From contig CAZWOB010000015.1 in assembly GCA_964635295.1 (NCBI GenBank), positions 1-40,374 on the forward strand: a stretch of 40,374 bases of DNA. Direction: 5' to 3'. Of the stretch, positions 35,601 to 40,374 are shown one piece after another. This DNA is from Waddlia sp964635295. GTDB lineage: Bacteria; Chlamydiota; Chlamydiia; Chlamydiales; Waddliaceae. The notes under the pieces were generated by a model, which made no database searches, was not told where the DNA came from, and saw nothing but the letters and a program-made list of their open reading frames with translations. The translations under genes were made by a program, and so were the position numbers. The number at the start of each line of letters is the position of its first letter. Position 1 is the first letter of the stretch.

Positions 35601-35879
35601 GACCGTTCGGACAGGCTGCCGTTCGATGATGAGGATCTGGCAAGTTTTTACAGGCTCTATGTTCAGGCGAAACTGCTGAATGGTGAAATTTCATTTGAGA
35701 CCAAAGAGGAAAAAGAAGCCTTGAAAGCGTGGTTGAAAGAAGTGGGCGTCGAGCAGTTTGCCCTGTATTTTCAAAATCATATCCTTCCGGCCAAGCCGAA
35801 ACGTTTTGCCGATGCCTATTCAACCAGCTCATTGTATCGAATCATCCAAGAGGTCAAAGAGGACGTTGTTGCTGTTTAA
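26619..35879 (+). CDS. Giant DUF3638/DUF3645 helicase-like ATPase, 3086 aa
   Basis: The last third carries an SF2/SecA-like ATPase. A Q-like RLRPQQ-type entry (about 1987-1993) precedes Walker A LIMGGGKSKVLLPLL (Lys2014), then NLVMLMLPDELYET, YVMTTKSNMLSFKNAY, and Walker B ADEIDACLD (Asp2151-Glu2152): this is DUF3638. DUF3645 follows with NYGRDPVSGVWTIPYKAS and GSEFDDDI (about 2301-2335). SFGGFTGTLWN (2459-2468), YDQSHTVGADIKQGKRA (2597-2613) and ADWRLRELHREQ (2631-2642) are the second-lobe helicase motifs, with Arg2634/2636 as likely arginine fingers. The first 1980 residues are mostly helical without a recognised domain; a Cys cluster EYCCLGCISDNC lies near 580 and a coiled coil near 1810-1855. 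A Glu-rich linker (about 2800-2850) leads to a final domain. No signal peptide or membrane helix. The GTG at 26619 is the longest start; ATG 26640 and 26649 are alternatives, none with a clear ribosome site. Cellular role unknown. Confidence 0.88.
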   Translation: MTDSLQYMSSMLKREQEGTTDPVIVKRVSDGAKLGKRMNKLRKDFSRKRFKRLRNQICASVARLEQGEKILMPVSYVKAGEEVQMLMELGRDPSGKFTVALISHSEETRALFDREQGVSSSQSPRREIGNVELNDLLAMLSVVVELDTSPRCRSEASEADWETVFMQALKLPNTTVRAVAMSAPYAEGLSSSHVGETLSYLARQQKTPLEAKRFELAARLRIFLDLTGRGEKALKDPRYWRLVRTSAHQLARMIESDRQVIGDKETRPTELTRIFYELQQMIDRLDTNLPELVDLRAQTAPYLSGTIEAAGEPAPPPLQNLEQKAHVYAKDVPPFEALDETDPVKSVIGWGERCRALIDANETDLAGREAALMTRMLPELRTFIGAVKIDQRLTALQSLNAIAEAVARSSFGDERPSLYAQTTAELLHYYSAALLTNNNPSYTTLQWIIPTNTDFEQLFNTRMPEEEKLRLQATFREASFSVPSMRLQGYFSRKGVIPGEHRDELQHVYNIAALSLLVQGKISAKSIPSGELTFGNFESYYVTLNGIGLSRLPAPDVPLKFQPPIYAEAMAKEVTSHYTTEYCCLGCISDNCPNYNEVPKEDMRFHPLYMLHNYVDEFCKSLIASGKLHRDEAADLMYTQQTNQDAKTVFVQYHQKQHATRAATGFDDNDRRIQAMNTLAIFLEHPHFFKHPDLCWQFETRLFTHGALQELFKDGEAVSEHKPFLLNVLRWLNREIPISYAAGNLEVAGYLLHVSDRISKMIKEQPDLSASDREELLSVFTLNADDLLLKWSGELVGKTDEKSRQDMRMILPLLMNSFHTRFVSSKGTDPSFNKNQVLQTLFLAAARIEELRKGKDAIDPEVYARYEALMAWLIAKAKEAIEHETDKGDFINAILTVLHPDVAALRLEWDANEMPTVLAIDLKTDDFFEFDLTTGQLTLQKKRQIELPNFLQNDPEMKRLFGPVLDSSWQLRGTPPDYEGEAVREFTHPDYKGYRVLVSFHGDEHVMTKSSGRRFVIERSVPVSKTKHEWMSYKRFEEQDKVVSGGERSEAPDIPCEAAQLIGDRQCWINRSGKKMYVLDQEMGEVFAIITLKRVEEKVVDPDTGKSKTVETKEGMIRKIHLVDQDVDVLSPESEAMERFTLLDDPSFIIVSGHRSHPDTVQFSRYQLAATEAPLIYEVGKKSVTTTLFSGYDLAPYGARPGSRDPSIGAQPLPSTFDVFHLLRKEGEERVLVPFCEFEQEFSAEGSALRSSRPVFTQDYGKVPVYEYKVDPDTNRLVAQSGDGYAYLAYLCLTHWDYGSAAYYLDLAKTSAGYSERYDAVFKCLDEWTDDSPNGVALRLRFHLLRENVYAERASRAIAEGRPSGLGAVKLTESNRLIALAELYLKYTEQTGMGERSPALDLSIEQEEDAANFVQQLIEMHGDEQTKTNEPVPVRAVLAPLQTYLHDRRNQTLGIREGTLGLWVFKGNDHHSSPLVVNDPRWVLKDFRDVFNKLLDGDPESVEFKLLVNQLRMLSEFTGGELDEAEQDQIRIAQSYLLKLASAKMNDPGFITDLKEQVLKESDGRLPKIKGPWFLFKRAGCLAKLDSLIGEEGTVFDQYCFVSKERARAKAQEIIEDDLSSKGKKKTARRVIDYLERTDVPDRGPDFKKAFREFILREALGDSGARSVLTLNGILEHLDGLTIKQPRQVQAPLIPRPVTPRQTYRDKYGPLLTKFCEHVDRTAIELLEARITGTPVPLMAETVTTPDHEKKAILHEHLSLYETGFEMTPIAHTAVSEAIFDRLATSSEPAFRRVAEEHRKDLRAFEQESETVSLKWGDAEKLYENLTDEMEQVEQERDGVRQSLLQYVEKFDTPAGELALKRLTGAEVKPSLEVLVALWRQGEIQNDWDDNPLKTLGLMQMTPVVLAHLDSQIAEYMQLDVKARHLKRTVDASESYLESCAAPPEGEGDPQLALELWEGIHTHRHFALSDVDARDLLYLEYSLGIVLRPQQVHTLRDMLADPNAVRQLIMGGGKSKVLLPLLAKRKANGTNLVMLMLPDELYETNCRDLDATNRLLFRQEMHRFDFSRKSDRSEESLLKTYEMLLRTVKDQGYVMTTKSNMLSFKNAYIDLLYKLQKMPADSEKRIELIAQVRVMSKILKLFKNQTDVIADEIDACLDVRKEVNFSLGDPEMVDRVKVDTGNELISLILQAKENDPLYELRENLVKNTQATLSPERRAQLLRSLAEAFVQQHAEQIQDVLGDQLIDYLMDDTKETTVRDWVFALKDSGSDGDLALFHQITTVKAFLDRGFGTTFGRIGNVNYGRDPVSGVWTIPYKASNTPRIGSEFDDDIERLAFIYQDYLQNGVRYQQVYQSVAILLKQAVDELRSYEGDEMITLNDTVGAQTFNAFLREIDPTDKLSSLTLSQAAHPKRIEAIAAAINATPEGRIAFCHSQVVRKMKQYDAQIHSNSQDLVEMVHSFGGFTGTLWNLHTYHDKINAEKSLGVDGQTWSLMLGRDVPVHTFDFDADRPIESLVDGLDIVGNYQALIDAGAYLRGVDNHEFIDYCMENAEESGVEMGGGIYFDKTGRIVKKGGVEEKPLAIEAAPETDKMTNFTLYDQSHTVGADIKQGKRAVAVVTVGENTFVRDLLQADWRLRELHREQRVVLAISQEIKDRILSDKTEGDLETVTKEDILRFCLQNEARRETEDNFRAEKEKIHGTAKRYALTEMVDIGSSDLDDEGIVSMARELATPEAGLFIKQRPKEEAYDEYGRLKVEEDPDDVLPRMRKAAAAKCDDLAGRLEEVSHAASDRSRQKGQELLLRVNPPADWTPSKVDGREGAAGGEVEQEAQAEVESTLELMVETETVQETEIAAEVLIPMAQSGAAGHGEVHTLESGQLNDLVKDWSSWDTKGIRPLGGALRFFDEAIFTSAVYERNLPGSRGQVLAPRTVFYSNRKPVKYVIIAKNADGKWGMVIPTIHEAHHAAREWIKTTDSQAVEVKISTAAPVIMYKTGKDRSDRLPFDDEDLASFYRLYVQAKLLNGEISFETKEEKEALKAWLKEVGVEQFALYFQNHILPAKPKRFADAYSTSSLYRIIQEVKEDVVAV

Positions 35880-35922
35880 TTAGGGGTTTTCTTATTTGTC
35901 TTTTCTGTCTATATCGTAAGGA

Positions 35923-36903
35923 ATGAAGACACTCCTTATGCTGATGCTCTGCCATTTCTCTGTATCAAATGCTCTTGAGCAAGCCTGCCACAGTGTGATT
36001 ATGGTCAGGCCAGCCTCATTCGGTTTTAATGCCGATACGGCAAGCAACAATCCCTATCAACATGGAGACCTTCCGTTGACGGAAGAGGAAGTGAATGCCC
36101 AGGCGTCCGCCGAGTTTGATGCTTTCGTTGATAAATTAAGGGCCGAAGGGGTGCGCGTCCATGTGTTGCAAGACACCCTCGCTCCCCATACTCCCGACAG
36201 TATTTTTCCCAACAATTGGATCTCGCTGCACCATGATGGTACGGTCATTACTTACCCGATGTTCGGTGAAAACCGCAGGCGGGAAAGGGAACTTCCCGTT
36301 TTCGACCTGCTCAACGAACGCTATAAGGTCTGCCATCACGTCGATTTGGAGACATTCGAGCAGGAGGAACGTTATCTCGAAGGGACTGGCAGTATTGTCT
36401 TCGATCATATCAATCGCGTCGCCTACGCTTGCTCTTCAGAGTGGACAGACAAGGGCTTGTTCAATGATGTCTGCGATCTGTTGGAATATCGGGGGATGCT
36501 TTTCGATGCGGCTGATCAGAACGGCAATGCGATCTATCACACCAATATCATGCTGTTTATCGGTACAGATGTCGCAGTCGTCTGTTCGGATGCCATTTCC
36601 GATGATGAGCAGCGCACCGCTGTTTTGCAAGCGTTAGCAAAAGAGGGGAGGGAAGTGATCGAGATCACTCAAGACCAGCTCGATTCTTTTTGCGGCAACC
36701 TTTTGGAAGTACAAAGTCAGGAAGGGAACCGGATCATCGCGATGTCTGAACGAGCTTTCTCCTCTTTTACCGAGGCGCAATGGCATACGTTTGCCAAGCA
36801 TGCCATTGTGGTCGTAGCTCCCATTGATCTGATAGAGGTCGTAGGGGGAGGAAGCGCGCGTTGCATGCTCCTGGGGAACCATCTGCCAATACAGGTTGAA
36901 TAA
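35923..36903 (+). CDS. CtlX-like amidinotransferase-fold hydrolase with signal-like N-terminus
   Basis: The body (residues 24-326) matches the citrulline ureidase CtlX / arginine-deiminase-fold group: VIMVRPASFGFNADTASNN, IFPNNWISLHHDGTVITYPM, RRRERE, YLEGTGSIVFD (Glu153), AIYHTNIML (His206) and the terminal GGGSARCMLLGNHLP with the nucleophile Cys314. CtlX hydrolyses citrulline to ornithine, CO2 and ammonia. Relatives usually begin right at the VRP segment, whereas this protein has about 20 extra hydrophobic residues (MKTLLMLMLCHFSVSNALEQ) resembling a signal peptide, with AAGGA directly abutting the ATG. Export or a misplaced start are both possible. It lies 43 bases after the giant gene and may be co-transcribed. 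Confidence 0.83.
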   Translation: MKTLLMLMLCHFSVSNALEQACHSVIMVRPASFGFNADTASNNPYQHGDLPLTEEEVNAQASAEFDAFVDKLRAEGVRVHVLQDTLAPHTPDSIFPNNWISLHHDGTVITYPMFGENRRRERELPVFDLLNERYKVCHHVDLETFEQEERYLEGTGSIVFDHINRVAYACSSEWTDKGLFNDVCDLLEYRGMLFDAADQNGNAIYHTNIMLFIGTDVAVVCSDAISDDEQRTAVLQALAKEGREVIEITQDQLDSFCGNLLEVQSQEGNRIIAMSERAFSSFTEAQWHTFAKHAIVVVAPIDLIEVVGGGSARCMLLGNHLPIQVE

Positions 36904-36953
36904 CTTTACTTTCATCGGACCAGATGCGATAATACTGATCCCTGGAGGCAGAT

Positions 36954-37505
36954 ATGCATGAAAAACTGATGCAGGAAGCGATCGCGTACGGTGAACAAGT
37001 CAACCCGATCTGGCCGTTTTCCGCGATGATCGTCGACAAGGAAGGCCGCGTTTTGGTCAAAGCCACCGACTGTGCGCATATTTCTCCTTTGTTTCACGCG
37101 GAATCGTTGGCAGTTCACACGTTGATCGAAGAACACCCGGACCGCAAGTTCGATGACTTGACTTTGGTCACAACCGCAGAGCCCGATCCCTTGTCGCAGA
37201 GTGCTGTCCAGTGGGCTGCCGTCACGCACAACATTCCTATCCGCACGATTGTGTATGGCTGTCCGATCGCAAAAATCCAGGAGATTTGGCCCTTTGGGAT
37301 CGATATCTCCGCGAAAGAGATCAACGAAAGGTCCTCAGGAAAACCGATCACCTTTATCGGGCCTGTTCTGGAAGAGGGATGTTATCGCCTGTTTTTGCAG
37401 GCTAAAGAGAGACAAAAACAGGTGGAGTCCGACCACCCCGGAAGAAAAGTCCTCTCGAAGAACCGAGAGGACTTTGTTACACTTACCCTCCCTGCCCCTG
37501 GTTGA
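36954..37505 (+). CDS. Cytidine-deaminase-fold protein lacking zinc cysteines
   Basis: The CMP/dCMP or guanine deaminase-like fold is visible: an N-terminal helix (MQEAIAYGEQ), AMIVDKEGRVLVKA, and FHAESLAVHTLIEE with His48-Ala-Glu50, the zinc ligand and proton shuttle. The expected E-P-C-x-x-C motif is EPDPLSQSAVQWA (76-88), so both zinc cysteines are replaced, by Asp78 and Ser81. Later VYGCPIAKIQEIWPFGIDI and IGPVLEEGC match the guanine deaminase/TadA-like end. An altered metal site or loss of catalysis follows by inference. GGAGG precedes the ATG by five bases. The last 20 codons run through a strong hairpin and into the end of the converging sulfatase gene, so the tail is probably a late extension. 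Confidence 0.8.
   Translation: MHEKLMQEAIAYGEQVNPIWPFSAMIVDKEGRVLVKATDCAHISPLFHAESLAVHTLIEEHPDRKFDDLTLVTTAEPDPLSQSAVQWAAVTHNIPIRTIVYGCPIAKIQEIWPFGIDISAKEINERSSGKPITFIGPVLEEGCYRLFLQAKERQKQVESDHPGRKVLSKNREDFVTLTLPAPG
37446..37475. terminator. Strong bidirectional hairpin terminator
   Basis: GTCCTCTCG (37449-37457) and CGAGAGGAC (37464-37472) form a perfect nine-base stem, extended to twelve by flanking A-T pairs, with a six-base loop. On the minus strand the stem is followed by a T-rich tract (TTTTCTTCC), which fits termination of the sulfatase gene that ends at 37483. On the plus strand the tail is TTTGTTAC. It lies inside the deaminase-like reading frame. Confidence 0.8.
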
Positions 37506-39090
37506 GCTGATCCAGCACTTTCTCAAGGTTGAACGAGGCAGGTTTCTGACGGATTGGATACTCTTTAAATGTCTGCAGGAAATCTGCCACATATGCCTGA
37601 GCGGGAACAAGCAGGTATGCCCGCTTGATCATCCATCTCTGATAGTTGTTCGAGTCCGTGATCGCCCGTTCAAATGGATCACGTCTCAGATTCTCGAGAT
37701 AAGGAATTCTCAATTCAACAAATGGCTCTCTCCAAACGTCAAACCCGTGAGCCCTTTGCTCGGCAAACACAAGCTTCCAATCTTCATAGCGAAGGCCTGT
37801 CAAGAGGCCGTCGTCGCTGAAATAGAAGAACTCTTTTCTAGGCCCCTTCTCTTCCTTTCCGGAAAAATAGGGGAGGAAGTTGTAGCCGTCCAAATGCACC
37901 TTGAAGTTTTTATCGCCAACCTGTTCTCCTTTCAACAGCTGCTCTTTCACATCGGGATTGCCAGCGGCTGCAACGAGCGTGGGGAACCAGTCAAGGTGGG
38001 ACATAATATCGTTAGAGATGGATCCAGGTTTGATCACCCCGGGCCATTTAACGAGGGCCGGTACTCTGTAGGCACCTTCCCAGTTCGTGTTCTTTTCCCC
38101 TCTGAAAGGCGTAATGCCTCCGTCCGGCCATTCATTGAAGTGAGGGCCGTTATCTGTGGAGTAGAAGACGATCGTGTCGTCAGCAATCCCCAGTTCATCT
38201 AACAGGGCGAGAAGCTTGCCGACATTCGCATCATGCTCGAGCATGGCGTCGTTATAAAATCCCTGACCTGAAATCCCTTCGACTTCAGGTTTGATATGAG
38301 TATAAAAGTGCATCCTTGTGGAGTTGAACCAAACGAAAAAGGGCTGATCCTCATTATGCGCATCCGTGATAAACCGTTTGGTCTCCTTCAGGAACTCATC
38401 ATTTATCGTCTTCATTCTTTCTGTAGTTAACGGGCCGGTATCTTCTATCTTTCCATCAGCATAGCTGTGAATGACACCTCGAGGGCCGAACTTCTCCCGA
38501 AATTTGGGATTTTTCGGGTAGTCGGGATTCTCCGGCTCTTCTTCGGCGTTTAAGTGGTAAAGGTTGCCGAAAAACTCATCGAAGCCATGATTGGTGGGGA
38601 GATGTTCGTCACGGTCGCCCAAGTGGTTTTTCCCAAATTGGCCTGTCGTATAGCCGAGGGGCTTCAACAGTTCGGCAATGGTCGGGTCTTCTGCTTGAAT
38701 GCCCTCTTTCGCCCCTGGAAGCCCCACTTTCAGCAAACCTGTCCGCAGACCGCTTTGGCCAGTGATAAACGCCGCCCTTCCCGCCGTGCAGCTCTGCTCT
38801 CCATAGTAGTCGGTAAAGACCATTCCGTCTTCACCAATGCTGTCGATATTTGGGGTACGGTACCCCATCAACCCTTTGCTGTAGATGCTCAGGTTGGTGA
38901 TGCCGATATCATCGCCCCAGATCACCAGAATATTTGGCTGTTTCTTGCGGTTGACTTTTTGATCGTTATCTTCTGCAGAGACATCGGCAGCGCTTCCCAT
39001 AAAATAGAAGAAGGAAACTGCCAGAACGGAAAATAAAGAAACGACCTTCCACAACGTTTTGGTTTTGTTGCTGTTAGAAGAATTTACCAT
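37483..39090 (-). CDS. Exported Cys-type arylsulfatase
   Basis: This alkaline-phosphatase-superfamily sulfatase has 535 residues. An N-terminal signal anchor lies at about 14-38. QPNILVIWGDDIGITN (51-66) provides Asp60 and Asp61 for calcium, and QSCTAGRAAFITG holds Cys101 in the CTAGR sequence, a C-x-A-x-R variant of the formylglycine motif, so a sulfatase-maturing enzyme (FGE or anSME) is needed for activity. GKNHLGD, FYSTDNGPHFNEW and the late HLDWFPTLVAAAG are further family blocks. It hydrolyses sulfate esters outside the cytoplasm; the substrate may be a host glycan or steroid/aryl sulfate. It is divergent to the HAD lipoprotein gene, a pairing I recall from other bacteria. No maturase gene is in this window. 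Confidence 0.9.
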   Translation of the reverse strand: MVNSSNSNKTKTLWKVVSLFSVLAVSFFYFMGSAADVSAEDNDQKVNRKKQPNILVIWGDDIGITNLSIYSKGLMGYRTPNIDSIGEDGMVFTDYYGEQSCTAGRAAFITGQSGLRTGLLKVGLPGAKEGIQAEDPTIAELLKPLGYTTGQFGKNHLGDRDEHLPTNHGFDEFFGNLYHLNAEEEPENPDYPKNPKFREKFGPRGVIHSYADGKIEDTGPLTTERMKTINDEFLKETKRFITDAHNEDQPFFVWFNSTRMHFYTHIKPEVEGISGQGFYNDAMLEHDANVGKLLALLDELGIADDTIVFYSTDNGPHFNEWPDGGITPFRGEKNTNWEGAYRVPALVKWPGVIKPGSISNDIMSHLDWFPTLVAAAGNPDVKEQLLKGEQVGDKNFKVHLDGYNFLPYFSGKEEKGPRKEFFYFSDDGLLTGLRYEDWKLVFAEQRAHGFDVWREPFVELRIPYLENLRRDPFERAITDSNNYQRWMIKRAYLLVPAQAYVADFLQTFKEYPIRQKPASFNLEKVLDQLNQGQGG

Positions 39091-39119
39091 GATTGACCCC
39101 TATTTTTTCTCATTAATGT

Positions 39120-39149
39120 TATCAAATGATAAATTGAGCATAATGTCAA
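39120..39149 (-). promoter_or_regulatory. Putative promoter of the arylsulfatase gene
   Basis: On the minus strand a perfect TTGACA (39144-39149) is followed after 18 bases by TTGATA (39120-39125), 30 bases before the ATG at 39090; GGGG serves as a weak ribosome site. The divergent HAD gene must use the same 84-base gap. Confidence 0.45.
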
Positions 39150-39174
39150 CCGATAAAGCGGGGTGTTGTACAAG

Positions 39175-40176
39175 ATGAAAATCCTTAAGTGTCTGTTATT
39201 TGTGTTTTTATTCGTTTTATTTGGTTGTCTGACTGAAAACGACCCCCTTCCCTCCTGGAACAATGGGGCTGCAAAACAGGCGATTGTAGATTTTGTGAAG
39301 TCAACGACAACCAAAGGGAGTCCAGATTACGTTCCTCAAGAGGAGAGGATTGCCACTTTTGATCAGGATGGAACGCTTTGGGTGGAACACCCCCTCTACA
39401 CTCAAGTTGTCTATTGCCTGGACCGCGTTCCTGAAGTGGTGAAGGAAAAGCCTGAGCTGAAAGATCAGGAACCGTTTAAAACGATCCTTTCCGGAGATCA
39501 ACAGGCGATCGCTAAGCTTTCGATGGAGGACCTCAAAAAGATCCTTGCTGCCACGTTGACCGGGATGCCTGTTAATCAGTTCCGAGAAGAGGTCAACAAC
39601 TGGATTTCAACTGCAAAACACAAAAAATGGGATAAAAAATACACCGATTTGACCTACCAGCCAATGAAAGAGGTGATGGCATACTTGAGGGCAAACGGAT
39701 ATCGGACTTACATCGTTACAGGAGGAGGGCAGGATTTTGTCCGCGTTTATTCTCAGGAGACTTACGGCATTCCTCCGGAGCAGGTTGTCGGAACGGCGAC
39801 AGGGGTTTCTTATGACTACGACAAAGATGGAAGGCCCTATCTGACGAAAGAGCCCCGGCTCCTGCTTAACGACAATGACGCTGGAAAGCCGGAGGGAATC
39901 CATCTCATCATTGGCAGACGCCCTTATGCTGCTTTTGGCAATTCTGACGGGGACAAGCAGATGTTGGAATATACCTGGGCTGGAGAAGGGAAACGGCTGG
40001 CGATGCTGGTACTGCACGACGATGCCGACAGGGAATATGCCTATGGTCCCGCCGAGGGGCTGCCGGAAACAAAAGTGGGGGAGTTTCCTCAGAGCCTCTA
40101 TGATGAAGCGGTCAAGAACGGTTGGATCGTGATCAGCATGAAAAGGGATTGGAAAGACATTTTTACCCACGATTGA
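39175..40176 (+). CDS. HAD-family phosphatase lipoprotein
   Basis: The ATG at 39175 gives 333 residues (a TTG at 39163 is also in frame). A lipoprotein signal is visible: ILKCLLFVFLFVLFGC, with the lipobox LFGC and a Cys near residue 18. The HAD core follows: ATFDQDGTLW (nucleophile Asp in DxDGT, about 56-65), YIVTGGGQDFVR (motif II Thr), KEPRLLLNDNDAGKP in the region where the family lysine is expected, and FGNSDGDKQML (motif III/IV Asp residues). Exported HAD phosphatases of this type act on small phosphorylated substrates. Divergence from an arylsulfatase suggests a joint role in releasing sulfate and phosphate from host or environmental esters. Confidence 0.85.
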   Translation: MKILKCLLFVFLFVLFGCLTENDPLPSWNNGAAKQAIVDFVKSTTTKGSPDYVPQEERIATFDQDGTLWVEHPLYTQVVYCLDRVPEVVKEKPELKDQEPFKTILSGDQQAIAKLSMEDLKKILAATLTGMPVNQFREEVNNWISTAKHKKWDKKYTDLTYQPMKEVMAYLRANGYRTYIVTGGGQDFVRVYSQETYGIPPEQVVGTATGVSYDYDKDGRPYLTKEPRLLLNDNDAGKPEGIHLIIGRRPYAAFGNSDGDKQMLEYTWAGEGKRLAMLVLHDDADREYAYGPAEGLPETKVGEFPQSLYDEAVKNGWIVISMKRDWKDIFTHD

Positions 40177-40374
40177 TAAAAAGGTACCAGCGTCATTTTA
40201 TTGAACAAGATAAGCAGGATAGCCTTTTCCTTAGTAACTTCTCATAAGTTATTGAAATGCAATTTATAAAAAAATCCTCACTTCATCAAAGTATAAATGA
40301 TATTCGAAGCTTTTATGACGTTCTTTGTGACTTTGGTACGTCAGGCTAAGTCTGACTTTTCTTATGGGATGGAA
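40177..40374. other. Terminal intergenic stretch without a recognised gene
   Basis: AT-rich sequence with no supported reading frame up to the window edge. A weak hairpin GTCAG (40340-40344) with CTGAC (40352-40356) followed by TTTTCTT could be a terminator, and AAGCAGGATAG near 40210 recalls the CAGGATAA-like repeats at 21752-21787. Confidence 0.35.

Noticed and set aside
37201..38202. Long plus-strand open frame of 333 codons
   Set aside because: It lies antisense to the arylsulfatase gene, whose motifs are complete, and its translation shows no recognisable domain and biased composition.
1..40374. CRISPR array or phage integration site
   Set aside because: No regularly spaced repeats, cas-like genes, integrase gene or tRNA-flanked duplication was seen.

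Overview
The window looks like a chromosomal segment of a Chlamydiales bacterium, most likely an environmental, amoeba-associated lineage such as Waddliaceae or Parachlamydiaceae (inference, moderate confidence). Pointers are a giant 3086-residue protein with the DUF3638/DUF3645 architecture, a small protein with the bilobed hydrophobic profile of chlamydial inclusion membrane proteins, several small two-helix membrane proteins without clear relatives, TTG/GTG starts, and moderate base composition with very AT-rich promoter regions. No rRNA, tRNA or CRISPR array was found.

Layout. Positions 1-3400 are an accessory-looking stretch: a decayed partial copy of a CvfB-like S1 gene (about 50-320), a 160-bp MITE-like element with imperfect terminal inverted repeats (414-573), an orphan gene (606-1412), the intact CvfB-like gene, a hemolysin III homologue, and a small helix-turn-helix-like gene whose start codon lies in a third copy of the MITE end. 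A CPA2 antiporter follows. Positions 4612-9079 (minus strand) form a tight six-gene run: FAD oxidoreductase, GNAT acetyltransferase, FlaR-like P-loop kinase, SDR dehydrogenase, an exported-looking PNPOx-fold protein and a hypothetical. Positions 9605-14769 (minus) form an eight-gene run for envelope redox and stress: epimerase, MauE-like, VKOR-like, SPW-type membrane protein, Na/Ca exchanger, CsbD-like, double-DUF892 and a small membrane protein. It lies next to a mycothione-reductase-like flavoprotein, a DUF502 protein and a thioredoxin-CcdA fusion, so one 9-kb stretch holds several thiol/disulfide and stress functions.

Positions 18216-23752 hold a DASS transporter with RCK domains, an RTNLSSF-type glycosyltransferase, a small membrane protein, two Nudix hydrolases flanking an Inc-like gene, and an AAC(6')-like acetyltransferase. 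Positions 23763-25938 are a TetR-regulated divergent unit with methyltransferases on both sides; a perfect 17-bp palindrome sits in the promoter spacer.

Positions 26007-35879 hold a small acidic orphan gene and the 9.26-kb gene for the giant DUF3638/DUF3645 helicase-like ATPase, the most remarkable item here. Downstream are a CtlX-like amidinotransferase-fold hydrolase with a signal-like N-terminus, a cytidine-deaminase-fold protein that has lost its zinc cysteines, and a divergent pair of exported arylsulfatase and HAD-phosphatase lipoprotein. The last 198 bases show no gene.
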